The notes under the pieces were generated by a model. The model saw only the letters and a program-made list of their open reading frames with translations. It searched no databases and was not told the DNA's origin. This document shows, one piece after another, positions 1-6,870 of a stretch of 8,053 nt of DNA. Position 1 is the first letter of the stretch; every line of letters starts with the position of its first letter. The position numbers and the translations under genes are program-made. Origin of the DNA: Clostridiaceae bacterium (GTDB lineage: Bacteria > Bacillota > Clostridia > UBA1212 > DUPL01); contig JAAYLF010000373.1 of NCBI GenBank assembly GCA_012522035.1, positions 1-8,053 of the forward strand, read 5' to 3'.

Positions 1-508
1 GCATTTCAACTCCACCCTTTGAGGTGCAGTATGCACTGATTGGCAGTCCAGGCATGGCTACCGTGCTGTGTATGGATCCAACATTTATAATCTTTCCATA
101 CTTTTTCTCTATCATAATCTTGCCAACCTCGCGGGCAAAATAATATACGCCGTTTACATTGACATTCATTACCCACTCCCAAGTATCATCGGACTGGGTT
201 TCTGCAGGTTCCGCAGCACCGACTCCAGCGTTGTTCACAAGAATATCTATTGTTCCAAAATGATCAACTATCTCCTTGACCGCTGCCTTGATGTCCTCTA
301 CATTGGAGACATCGCATTTAACCGCAAGGCTTTTTACACCCAACGCTTCTATCTCCTTCTTCACGTCGTTAAGCCTTTCAACTCTTCTTGCAACCAAAGC
401 AACATTAGCCCCCTGCCTTGCCAATGCTTTTGCAAACTGGATTCCCAGACCTGAGGAAGCTCCTGTAACGACTGCAACCTTGTTTGTCAAATCAAATAAT
501 CCTGCCAT
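1..508 (-). CDS. Short-chain dehydrogenase/reductase (SDR), partial, 3' end outside window
   Basis: The minus strand from 508 encodes 169 residues before the window ends. The protein is a classical SDR, an NAD(P)-dependent cytoplasmic oxidoreductase of sugars, sugar acids or acyl groups. Visible motifs are the Rossmann dinucleotide loop TGASSGLG (residues 15-22), NNAG (92-95), the tetrad Asn in MNVNVNG (about N117), a catalytic Ser (S145, or S148) and the active-site YCTSK (Y160, K164). RR at 41-42, just after beta-2, suggests NADP(H) preference. The start ATG (506-508) follows AGGAGAG at the right spacing. About 80-90 C-terminal residues, which set the substrate, are missing. The start MAGLFDLTNKVAVVTG resembles gluconate 5-dehydrogenase or 2-deoxy-gluconate dehydrogenase-type SDRs, but 3-oxoacyl-ACP-reductase-like enzymes cannot be excluded. 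It is transcribed away from the lyase-like gene at 767. A sugar-acid role is inference from the neighbours. Confidence 0.92.
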   Translation of the reverse strand, partial: MAGLFDLTNKVAVVTGASSGLGIQFAKALARQGANVALVARRVERLNDVKKEIEALGVKSLAVKCDVSNVEDIKAAVKEIVDHFGTIDILVNNAGVGAAEPAETQSDDTWEWVMNVNVNGVYYFAREVGKIMIEKKYGKIINVGSIHSTVAMPGLPISAYCTSKGGVEM

Positions 509-593
509 GATATACTCTCCTTTTTCTTTACTATATACATTTATCCTTGTTTCCTGATTAATGCCATAACCTTTCTTACGATAGGATATGGCT

Positions 594-622
594 TTGACAA
601 CATTTTAACAAAATAATATATC
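594..622 (+). promoter_or_regulatory. Sigma-A-like promoter for leader ORF and cytosolic lyase-like gene
   Basis: A perfect TTGACA (594-599) is followed after 17 bases by TATATC (617-622, four of six matches to TATAAT). Transcription would begin near 629, leaving about 22 nt before the leader ORF at 651 and about 138 nt before the ATG at 767. Unlike the promoters at 2369 and 5117, the -35 here is consensus and the TCCGAAA-N3-GAACGAC motif is absent, so this gene may not depend on the AraC protein in the same way. The opposing SDR promoter must lie in 509-600. I see a TATAGT on the minus strand (530-535) but no good -35 for it. Confidence 0.5.
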
Positions 623-650
623 CAGAGCAAATATTTTTGGTGAAGTTTCT

Positions 651-770
651 ATGAATTCAAAAAAGTTCCGATTATCATACTCAAAATTAGAATCCATGCA
701 TAAAATTACAAGAAAAACTGATGAATATGGAGTAAAATATCTCAAACAGATACCTGAGGTGAAACAATGA
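651..770 (+). CDS. Small basic leader ORF (39 aa) translationally coupled to the downstream gene
   Basis: ATG at 651 opens 39 codons ending in TGA at 768-770. That stop overlaps the ATG of the next gene (767-769) in an ATGA arrangement, typical of translational coupling. GGTGAA at 639-644 is a moderate Shine-Dalgarno with six bases before the start. The predicted peptide begins MNSKKFRLSY and ends IPEVKQ. It is Lys/Arg-rich, has no hydrophobic segment and is therefore not a misplaced signal peptide. The GAGGTG ribosome binding site of the following gene lies inside its last codons. I recognise no family. It could be a regulatory leader, a real small protein, or a chance ORF. Its position, just after the predicted transcription start and ending exactly on the next start, is the only argument for it. 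Confidence 0.35.
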   Translation: MNSKKFRLSYSKLESMHKITRKTDEYGVKYLKQIPEVKQ

Positions 771-2140
771 ACAAAAACACATGTCTGCCATCATTAACAG
801 ATTCAAGTGTGGTTCCTATTGACTGGAACAGCATGAACAAAAAAACTTTGACCGGCGAGATGGCAGAAGGAATTATACATATTTTAAACAACGGAAACAG
901 ATATATTGTAAACGACTGGTGGAACAAGGTATGGAATTTTAATGATTACAACCATAAAGAATATCTGACAATGAAAGGAAACAAGGAACACAACATAAGA
1001 CCTCTAACCCATATGGCTCTTGCATTATCTGCAAGCATTGCCCTTGACATATATGACGAAAAGAGAACTGGAGTACCAGTAAAAGAAGCCAAGGAAATGG
1101 CTTTGAAGCTGATAAAATCCGTGGCAAAACATCATTGTTCAAATACTCCCGAAGGATGGGGAAATGCATGGCAAAGTGCGTATTGGGCAGCGGACATTGC
1201 TCTTGCAGGCTGGTTCTTTTGGAACGATTTCAGTAAAGTAGATCAAAAATACATTCAAAACTGCACGGTTGCCGAAGCCAACAGATTTATAGATTACACC
1301 GTACCCTACTATATGGACAGAAACGGCGGCATCATGTTTCCTGGCGATTCAAAAGCAGAAGAAAATGCCTGGAATTCCAACATTCTTGCCGCATCTTGTG
1401 CCATGATGCCCAATCACGAAAACTATAGCCTGTGGATGTATAAGAACATGGAGCTTATGCTTTCAGCCTTTGCAAGACCAAGCGACACGTTGAGGGATAT
1501 TGAAATAAACGGTTTTAAGCTTAATGAACTTCTTAAAGGTTCCAACATCAACGAGGATGGCACCGTGGTCAACCACAGCATCATTCATCCTGATTATCAG
1601 GCAACCATGGCGGTAGAACTTCTAAATGGTGTCTTCTTTGCCTTTGGAAATCAAAAAGTACCCCAAGCAGTCATTTTCAACGGAGATGCGATATACGAAA
1701 GCTTTGTCAACCTTGATTTGAAAGACCTGAACAAGGACATGGCAGGACAGTATATTTACAAAAGAAAACACGACGGGAGTGCATCCCATGAAATAAATTA
1801 CCCAAACGGTACAGACTGGGGTACAGACAGACAAATATGCTTCTTCCTTATGGATGTGTATGCAGACATGCTGAAACTGGATAAAAACCTGCCATTAAAA
1901 GCAAAAGATTTTGCGCTTGCAAGACTGCCTGTAATGAAAGCCATGCAAAGCAGAACGGAAAATGGACAGTACTACCTGTCTTCAGACAGCGACAGATACA
2001 GAAGCAGGGAGGAATGGGTCATGTGGCATGCAATTCACTCCTACATGGCTTTATGGGTAATAGAAAATGGAATGTATAACATCACCAACGAAAGTCCGTT
2101 CAAACCAGATTTACCTTTCCCAGAAAACACCTTAACATAA
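767..2140 (+). CDS. Putative polysaccharide lyase-like alpha/alpha-toroid protein without export signal
   Basis: The gene encodes 457 residues. ATG 767 is preceded by GAGGTG (756-761) and an in-frame TGA at 755-757, so no upstream extension is possible. The protein is helix- and Trp-rich (GWGNAWQSAYWAAD at 130-143), as in alpha/alpha-barrel glycan lyases. Conserved blocks shared with the paralogue at 2403 are GDSKAEENAWN (193-203), DGTVVNHSIIHPDY (264-277) and GTDWGTDRQ (348-356). The Asn/His/Tyr cluster N269, H270, H274, Y277 would suit the Asn-His-Tyr catalysis of toroid lyases, but this assignment is inference. I cannot place the protein in a named CAZy family with certainty; heparinase-like or other alpha/alpha-toroid glycan enzymes are alternatives. 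There is no signal peptide and no Ig-like C-terminal domain, so it probably acts in the cytosol on imported oligosaccharides. The gene is intact. Confidence 0.72.
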   Translation: MNKNTCLPSLTDSSVVPIDWNSMNKKTLTGEMAEGIIHILNNGNRYIVNDWWNKVWNFNDYNHKEYLTMKGNKEHNIRPLTHMALALSASIALDIYDEKRTGVPVKEAKEMALKLIKSVAKHHCSNTPEGWGNAWQSAYWAADIALAGWFFWNDFSKVDQKYIQNCTVAEANRFIDYTVPYYMDRNGGIMFPGDSKAEENAWNSNILAASCAMMPNHENYSLWMYKNMELMLSAFARPSDTLRDIEINGFKLNELLKGSNINEDGTVVNHSIIHPDYQATMAVELLNGVFFAFGNQKVPQAVIFNGDAIYESFVNLDLKDLNKDMAGQYIYKRKHDGSASHEINYPNGTDWGTDRQICFFLMDVYADMLKLDKNLPLKAKDFALARLPVMKAMQSRTENGQYYLSSDSDRYRSREEWVMWHAIHSYMALWVIENGMYNITNESPFKPDLPFPENTLT

Positions 2141-2178
2141 CTCATCTTCACCTCCTGTGTATAATATACCAGCAGTTA

Positions 2179-2215
2179 GTTAAAGCGATGGGGGGAATTT
2201 GCCCATCGCTTTAAC
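2179..2215 (+). terminator. 14-bp perfect hairpin downstream of the cytosolic lyase-like gene
   Basis: GTTAAAGCGATGGG (2179-2192) is the exact reverse complement of CCCATCGCTTTAAC (2202-2215), with a 9-nt loop. It begins 38 bases after the stop at 2140, so termination of the upstream transcript is the likely role. No U-tract follows on the plus strand (CTGCCACA) or on the minus strand (TAACTGC), so it may instead be a 3'-end stabiliser or a processing site. Confidence 0.5.
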
Positions 2216-2333
2216 CTGCCACATATTCAATATATGACTCTTCCCATAAAAGAGCCAGTATTTACCTGTTGCATCTTCCTTTGCCATGCACATATAACCT
2301 TTGTTTTCTTTTTAACAACAATTCGTATGCAAT

Positions 2334-2374
2334 TCCGAAATGTGAACGACCTCCCACTTGCCTGGCTGTATAAT
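2334..2374 (+). promoter_or_regulatory. Promoter of the lipoprotein gene with putative AraC operator over the -35
   Basis: A consensus -10 TATAAT lies at 2369-2374 with no recognisable -35. In its place is TCCGAAA-TGT-GAACGAC (2334-2350), which matches 14 of 17 bases at 5081-5097 upstream of the FAD oxidoreductase and sits at almost the same distance from the -10 (18 versus 19 bases). An activator-dependent promoter fits a poor -35 with an overlapping site. The divergent AraC-family protein at 4100-4957 is the natural candidate to bind it. Start of transcription would be near 2381, with the ribosome binding site GGAGGG at 2390-2395. The rest of 2216-2333 shows no gene I trust. Confidence 0.5.
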
Positions 2375-2402
2375 AAAGAAAAACTCTTTGGAGGGACGAA
2401 TA

Positions 2403-4103
2403 ATGAGCAAACGACTTTTTGCTGCAGCACTATTACCAATCCTGCTTGCCCTTTTTGGCTGTACCAAAAACAACAGCCAGGTTTTGCTGCAGAAAATAAC
2501 TGACGAAGAAGTTAATTACGATGACAATGTAGTCCCCATTAACTGGGACAGCCTTGACTTGAATGTCCTGGATGACGACCTTGCAAAAGATCTTGTGCAA
2601 GCGATAAACAATGCAAACAAATATGCAGTTAACACATGGTGGACACAGGTAAAAAACTTTGACAAGCAGCAGGATGAAGAGTATTTAAGCATTGGCGGAA
2701 AATCGGAAGGAGTTATAAGAAGCATATCGGAGATGGCAAGACTTCTTGCAGTTTCCTTAAAGCTGAACATATATGATGAAGGCATTACTAATGTTCCAGC
2801 AGAGGAAGCCAAAACAATGATGATGAAGCTGGTAAAATCCCTTGCCAAAGCTCATCTTGCAAACACGGAAGATGGCTGGGGAGCTCAATGGCAGAGTGCC
2901 TTTTGGGCAGCTGACGTAGGTTTTTCCGGATGGCTCTTTTGGGAGGATTTTGATGCAGAAGATCAGGAAAGGATTAAAAAAGTTGTAGTACACGAAGCAA
3001 ACCGCTTTATATCATACGATGTGCCCTACTATATGGACAAAAAAGGCAATATCATTTTCAAAGGAGATACAAAGGCTGAAGAAAATGCATAGAATGCAAA
3101 CATAACAACCCTGGCCTGCATGATGATGCCGAATCATGAAAACCATAACCTGTGGATGTACAAGAACCTGGAACTTATAATATCGTCCTATGCCTTGCCG
3201 GAAGATGTTTCTTCAAACAAACTTGTAAACAGGTTCAGATTGAAGGAAATATTGAACGGATCAAATATAAACAGCGATGGAACGGTTGTAAATCACAACA
3301 TCATTCATCCTGACTATCAGACATCCGTGTTGACCCAAAACATGACAAAAGCAGCGTATTTCGCTTTTGGAGGCGTGGAAATTCCGGAAGCACTTGTTTT
3401 CAATGCGAAAAAAATCTACAGTGCGCTAATTACTCTGGATATTGGCAAATTCAATGAGAATATGAAAGGCCGCCACATATATGAAAGAAATCCTGACGGC
3501 AGTGCATCCGCAAAAATAAATTATCCCACTGGAACGGATTGGGGTGTTGACAGGCAGCTTAACTTCTTCACCTCTGATGTCTTTGCCCATGTGTTCAATC
3601 TTGACAGGGATTGCCCCGTAAAAGCAATCGATTACGCCCATGCCCGCATGGAAGTGATTCTATCAATGCAGGCACGCAGTGATACCGGCCAGTATTACCA
3701 GGCAGGCGACAGCGATTCCTATTCCCTTAGGGAAGAATGGGTGGCGTTTCATTTGATTAATACTTATCTTGTTTTATGGGCTGAGAACAACGGGCGCATC
3801 ACAATTTCCACCGATACATTCCTGAAACCTGCACCTTTGAGAACCGCCCTGCCCTTGCTGCCGGACAAAATCTATGTTGGTAATGAACTTCCCATAGGCG
3901 TTGTCGTAAACAAGGATTTGGTCGTACTGCCAAAGGACTTGAAAGTAAAGTATTACAGCAGCAATGAAAACATAGCAGTAATAGAAAACGGGGTATTCAA
4001 AGCAATTGAACCCGGACAGTGTGAAATAACGGTGGTGGTGGAATACGGAAAGTTAAAAGCAAGCGGCACTGTAAGCATAACCATCAACGACTACAACTAT
4101 TAG
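2403..4103 (+). pseudogene. Surface lipoprotein lyase-like toroid protein with Ig-like domain, interrupted by in-frame amber
   Basis: ATG 2403 follows GGAGGG (2390-2395). An earlier in-frame ATG at 2358 lacks such a site. Residues 1-20 form a lipoprotein signal peptide with lipobox LFGC, so Cys20 would be lipidated and the protein held on the outer face of the membrane. The rest aligns throughout with the product of 767-2140, from VVPINWDS to EEWVAF, including GDTKAEENA, DGTVVNHNIIHPDY (H298, H302, Y305) and GTDWGVDRQ. About residues 485-566 form a C-terminal Big_2-type bacterial Ig-like domain (YYSSNENIAVIENG, AIEPGQCEITV), which may hold cell wall or polysaccharide. Codon 230 is TAG (3090-3092) where the paralogue has TGG (Trp202). 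The reading frame is otherwise intact to 4103, so this is a recent nonsense mutation, a sequencing error or suppressed. Untreated, the product would be a 229-residue fragment lacking the His/Tyr cluster. Confidence 0.8.
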
Positions 4104-4957
4104 AAGCTCGTTTTTGACCTGTAATGATTTATCCTGTACTCGGTTGGCGTTACGCCAACCATTTTCTTAAACACGTGGCTAAAATATTGCGAGCTGCTGA
4201 AACCTGCTTCACCTGCCACTTTTACAACGGAAAGTGAACGGTCTGCAAGAAGCTTTTTGGCAAGATTTATGCGCTGAATGGTTATGTAATGGTTTACGTT
4301 AACTCCAAAAGCTTCCTTGAATTTCTTTCGCAAGTAGCGGGAACTGATGCCAAACTCATCACACATTTTTTCAATCACAATTTTGACAGACAAATGCATG
4401 TTTATATACTCAATAATGCTCTGAAGTTTCTTGTCCTGAACAGTATCATGATGGACTTTGGACAAACTGTTTGACAGATGAACAACCAGTTCCACAATAT
4501 ACAGCATAATCAGGGTACGCGACTGCATGTTGTTGTTTATCCGGTTTATGCAGCCTTTTACCTCCAGGCAGGAATCAATTACTTCATACTGCTTTTTGGA
4601 ATAAATACTGTTAATAAACTCATAGGACTTTGACAGCTCTTCCACATAATCCAAATCTGAAAGAGCAAACTGTATTTGCGTAATGCGGCATTTGGCCTTG
4701 TCATCGATGATAAACTTGTGATTGACTTCAGGATATATGATTATCCCTTCCCCTTTGTTTACATACACATCTTTATTCTCGTTAACAAACTTTATAATAC
4801 ACACGCCGCTGTCAACGCACACTATCTCAATGTCATCATGTTTATGGGGACCATATGTGTAGCCTGATGGAAACAGGCGCACTCCCGCAAGCTTTATAAA
4901 CGACTTGGCTTCACTTTTATCAAGATAATACAAAAGATCGCTTTCAGAACATGCCAT
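4100..4957 (-). CDS. AraC-family transcriptional regulator with cupin sensor domain
   Basis: The 285-residue product has the two-domain layout of AraC/XylS regulators of sugar use. Residues about 20-95 form a cupin sensor, with HKHDDIEI (H38, H40, E44) and GIIIYPEVNHKF (71-82, H80). The C-terminal 105 residues carry two helix-turn-helix units. The first is near 193-217 (IEKMCDEFGISSRYLRKKF) and the second near 244-274 (VAGEAGFSSSQYFSHVFKK, then GVTPTEYR, the AraC signature). The start at 4957 lies behind a GAGGGAAG ribosome binding site. Its TAA (4100-4102) overlaps the TAG of the convergent lipoprotein gene. It is divergent from the FAD oxidoreductase and is the only regulator gene in the window. 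It probably activates the promoters at 2334-2374 and 5081-5122 in response to a sugar or uronate; the ligand is unknown. Confidence 0.93.
   Translation of the reverse strand: MACSESDLLYYLDKSEAKSFIKLAGVRLFPSGYTYGPHKHDDIEIVCVDSGVCIIKFVNENKDVYVNKGEGIIIYPEVNHKFIIDDKAKCRITQIQFALSDLDYVEELSKSYEFINSIYSKKQYEVIDSCLEVKGCINRINNNMQSRTLIMLYIVELVVHLSNSLSKVHHDTVQDKKLQSIIEYINMHLSVKIVIEKMCDEFGISSRYLRKKFKEAFGVNVNHYITIQRINLAKKLLADRSLSVVKVAGEAGFSSSQYFSHVFKKMVGVTPTEYRINHYRSKTSF
4142..4168 (+). terminator. Hairpin plus T-run inside the AraC gene, likely terminator of the lipoprotein gene
   Basis: GGTTGGCG (4142-4149) pairs with CGCCAACC (4153-4160) around a 3-nt loop, and the plus strand then reads ATTTTCTT. It starts 39 bases after the plus-strand stop at 4103. 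On the minus strand the same bases encode Val-Gly-Val-Thr-Pro-Thr of the AraC signature, so the palindrome may partly reflect coding constraint. The T-run on the plus side favours a terminator for the plus transcript. Confidence 0.45.
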
Positions 4958-5002
4958 GGCACTTCCCTCACCATACCCTTCGATTTACACATCTTTAATT
5001 GC

Positions 5003-5031
5003 ATTATACTGTTTGCATACCACCTTTACAA
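5003..5031 (-). promoter_or_regulatory. Sigma-A-like promoter of the AraC-family gene
   Basis: Read on the minus strand, TTGTAA (5031-5026) and a perfect TATAAT (5008-5003) are 17 bases apart. Transcription would start near 4996, about 39 nt before the start codon at 4957. The -35 keeps four of six consensus bases, so basal expression without an activator is plausible. The putative operator at 5081-5097 lies about 50 bases upstream. Confidence 0.6.
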
Positions 5032-5080
5032 GCAGCAAGGCAGTATCTTGTATGTTTTTTGAACAGGAAAATGCATATGA

Positions 5081-5122
5081 TCCGAAAAACGAACGACTGT
5101 GAAAAACATGCAAGGATATAAT
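5081..5122 (+). promoter_or_regulatory. Promoter of the FAD oxidoreductase with putative AraC operator over the -35
   Basis: TATAAT lies at 5117-5122. The -35 position holds no consensus hexamer, and just upstream is TCCGAAA-AAC-GAACGAC (5081-5097), the partner of the motif at 2334-2350. Start of transcription would be near 5129, with AGGTGA (5153-5158) serving the ATG at 5164. The remainder of the 206-base divergent spacer (4958-5163) holds the AraC promoter and an ATGCA element (5071-5075) that also appears just ahead of the motif at 2327-2331. Confidence 0.5.
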
Positions 5123-5163
5123 TATCCATATCAACAGGAAAAGGAACCTAAAAGGTGATACAA

Positions 5164-6870
5164 ATGAGGGAAATCAAGCATCATGTGGATTTTTGTGTAG
5201 TAGGAGGAGGTATGGCCGGCGTTTGTGCAGCCTTGTCTTGTGCAAGACAAGGAGTCAAGGTTGCTCTTATGCAGGACAGACCTGTCCTTGGCGGCAATGC
5301 GTCTTCTGAAATACGTATGTGGATTTGCGGTGCAAGAGGCAAGAACAACAGGGAAACAGGTATTCTTGAAGAACTTATTCTTGAGAACTTGTACAGAAAC
5401 AATCCTCCAAACTACCATATCTGGGACAGCATCCTATATGAAAAAGTCAAAGAGAATGAGAACATAACACTGCTGCTCAACTGCAGCTGTTTGGATGCAG
5501 AAATGGAGGGAAACCTAATCAAGTCCGTCACCGGATGGCAAACCACCACCCAGACAAAACACCAGATTTACGCAAAATACTTTGCCGACTGTTCCGGAGA
5601 CAGTATACTTGCTCCTCTGACAAATGCCGAATACAGGGTTGGAAGAGAATCCAGGGACGAGTTTGGCGAATCAATTCAGCCGGAGAAGGCTGACAGAAAA
5701 ACCATGGGACACAGTATTTTGTTTCAAATAAGAGAGACAAATTCAAAATCCACCTTCATACCTCCTGAATTTGCATGCAAATTCAGTGAAGATGATTTGC
5801 AATACCGCAGCCATCAAATTGGCTCCAACTTCTGGTGGATAGAACTGGGAGGAGAAGAAGATACAATATACGATACTGAATCAATAAAAGACGAACTTCT
5901 TAAGATTGCATTTGGGGTTTGGGACCATATGAAAAACCATGGAGACCATGGTGTAGAAAACTGCGTGCTTGACTGGATTGGGTTCCTGCCTGGAAAAAGA
6001 GAAAGCCTAAGGTACGTCGGAGACTACATAATGACCCAAAATGACATGGAAAAGGAAGGCAGATTCGAAGACATAGTAGCCTATGGCGGTTGGACCATGG
6101 ATGATCATCCTCCAGGAGGATTCAGACATAAAGGAAAACCCACAACCCACCATCCCACTCCTTCCCCCTACGGAATCCCCTATCGGGTTCTGTATTCTAA
6201 AAATATTGAAAACCTGTTCTTTGCAGGAAGAAACATAAGCGTCACTCACGCAGCCTTGAGCTCTACAAGAGTCATGGGCACTTGCAGCGTGCTGGGTCAG
6301 GCTGTTGGAATTGCCGCATCCCTTTGCGTGAAATACAATATTTCGCCAAGAGGAGTTTACGAAAGCAGAATAAAGGAGCTTCAAAAGCTTCTGATGTTTG
6401 ATGACTGCTATCTGCCATTCATGAAAAGAGAAATAACACCTCTTACAAAAGAAGCAGTATTGGATGAAAAATATGAGAACATAAGGAATGGATATGACAG
6501 GCCAATAGAAGATGAGGATAACGGCGTTTACCTTAATCTTGGAGAGAGTATTGTGTTTTCATACGAGCAATATGTGAAAACAAAAGGCTTGAGAATTGTG
6601 TTTGACAGCAACCTTAACCGGAAAACTCACAACATGCCTTGTTATTACCCATTGGAAAATACGGACTTTTATGTGCCAAAAACTCTGGTAAAAGGATTTG
6701 TTGTAACAGCAGAAACACCTCAAGGAACCAGGCTTTTGCAAAAGGAAGAGAACAACTACCAGAGGCTGGTAGTTGTTGAGTTTGACGAAACAGTAAAGTC
6801 AATCAGCTTCACACCAATTTCCACCTGGGGAGAAGAAAAAGCCCATATATTCTCACTGGACATTATGTGA
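5164..6870 (+). CDS. FAD-dependent oxidoreductase (FAD_oxidored, PF12831-like) with C-terminal beta-rich domain
   Basis: The product has 568 residues. ATG 5164 is preferred because AGGTGA (5153-5158) lies five bases upstream; a GTG at 5155 falls within that site. The N-terminal Rossmann fold carries GGGMAG (14-19) and DRPVLGGNASSE (38-49). ADCSGDS (141-147) is the second FAD-contact motif. LPGKRESLRYVGDY (275-288) and FFAGRNISVTHAALSSTRVM (352-371) are characteristic of this family, which is common in polysaccharide-use loci and is sometimes misnamed xanthan lyase. Residues about 425-568 are beta-rich and look like an appended sandwich domain. No signal peptide or membrane segment is visible, so the enzyme is cytosolic. 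The substrate is unknown; oxidation of a sugar or uronate from the lyase-like enzymes is inference. It is divergent from the AraC gene, and its 3' end overlaps the amidohydrolase by 18 bases. Confidence 0.9.
   Translation: MREIKHHVDFCVVGGGMAGVCAALSCARQGVKVALMQDRPVLGGNASSEIRMWICGARGKNNRETGILEELILENLYRNNPPNYHIWDSILYEKVKENENITLLLNCSCLDAEMEGNLIKSVTGWQTTTQTKHQIYAKYFADCSGDSILAPLTNAEYRVGRESRDEFGESIQPEKADRKTMGHSILFQIRETNSKSTFIPPEFACKFSEDDLQYRSHQIGSNFWWIELGGEEDTIYDTESIKDELLKIAFGVWDHMKNHGDHGVENCVLDWIGFLPGKRESLRYVGDYIMTQNDMEKEGRFEDIVAYGGWTMDDHPPGGFRHKGKPTTHHPTPSPYGIPYRVLYSKNIENLFFAGRNISVTHAALSSTRVMGTCSVLGQAVGIAASLCVKYNISPRGVYESRIKELQKLLMFDDCYLPFMKREITPLTKEAVLDEKYENIRNGYDRPIEDEDNGVYLNLGESIVFSYEQYVKTKGLRIVFDSNLNRKTHNMPCYYPLENTDFYVPKTLVKGFVVTAETPQGTRLLQKEENNYQRLVVVEFDETVKSISFTPISTWGEEKAHIFSLDIM
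6751..6777 (-). terminator. Perfect 12-bp hairpin in the FAD gene, possible terminator of the amidohydrolase
   Basis: AACAACTACCAG (6751-6762) and CTGGTAGTTGTT (6766-6777) are exact reverse complements around a 3-nt loop. On the minus strand the hairpin is 75 bases past the amidohydrolase stop and is followed by the pyrimidine-rich CTCTTCCTTTT. On the plus strand it codes for residues of the FAD enzyme's C-terminal domain. A perfect 12-bp stem with a tight loop inside coding sequence is unlikely by chance. Confidence 0.45.

Noticed and set aside
68..557. Plus-strand ORFs over the left end (128 and 93 codons)
   Set aside because: They are antisense to the SDR, whose motifs and ribosome binding site are clear.
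651..766. Leader ORF as a frameshifted signal peptide of the lyase-like gene at 767
   Set aside because: The peptide is basic and has no hydrophobic core, and the other frames upstream show none either.
2234..2503. 89-codon plus-strand ORF before the lipoprotein
   Set aside because: It has no ribosome binding site, runs through the promoter and operator, and overlaps the lipoprotein signal peptide out of frame.
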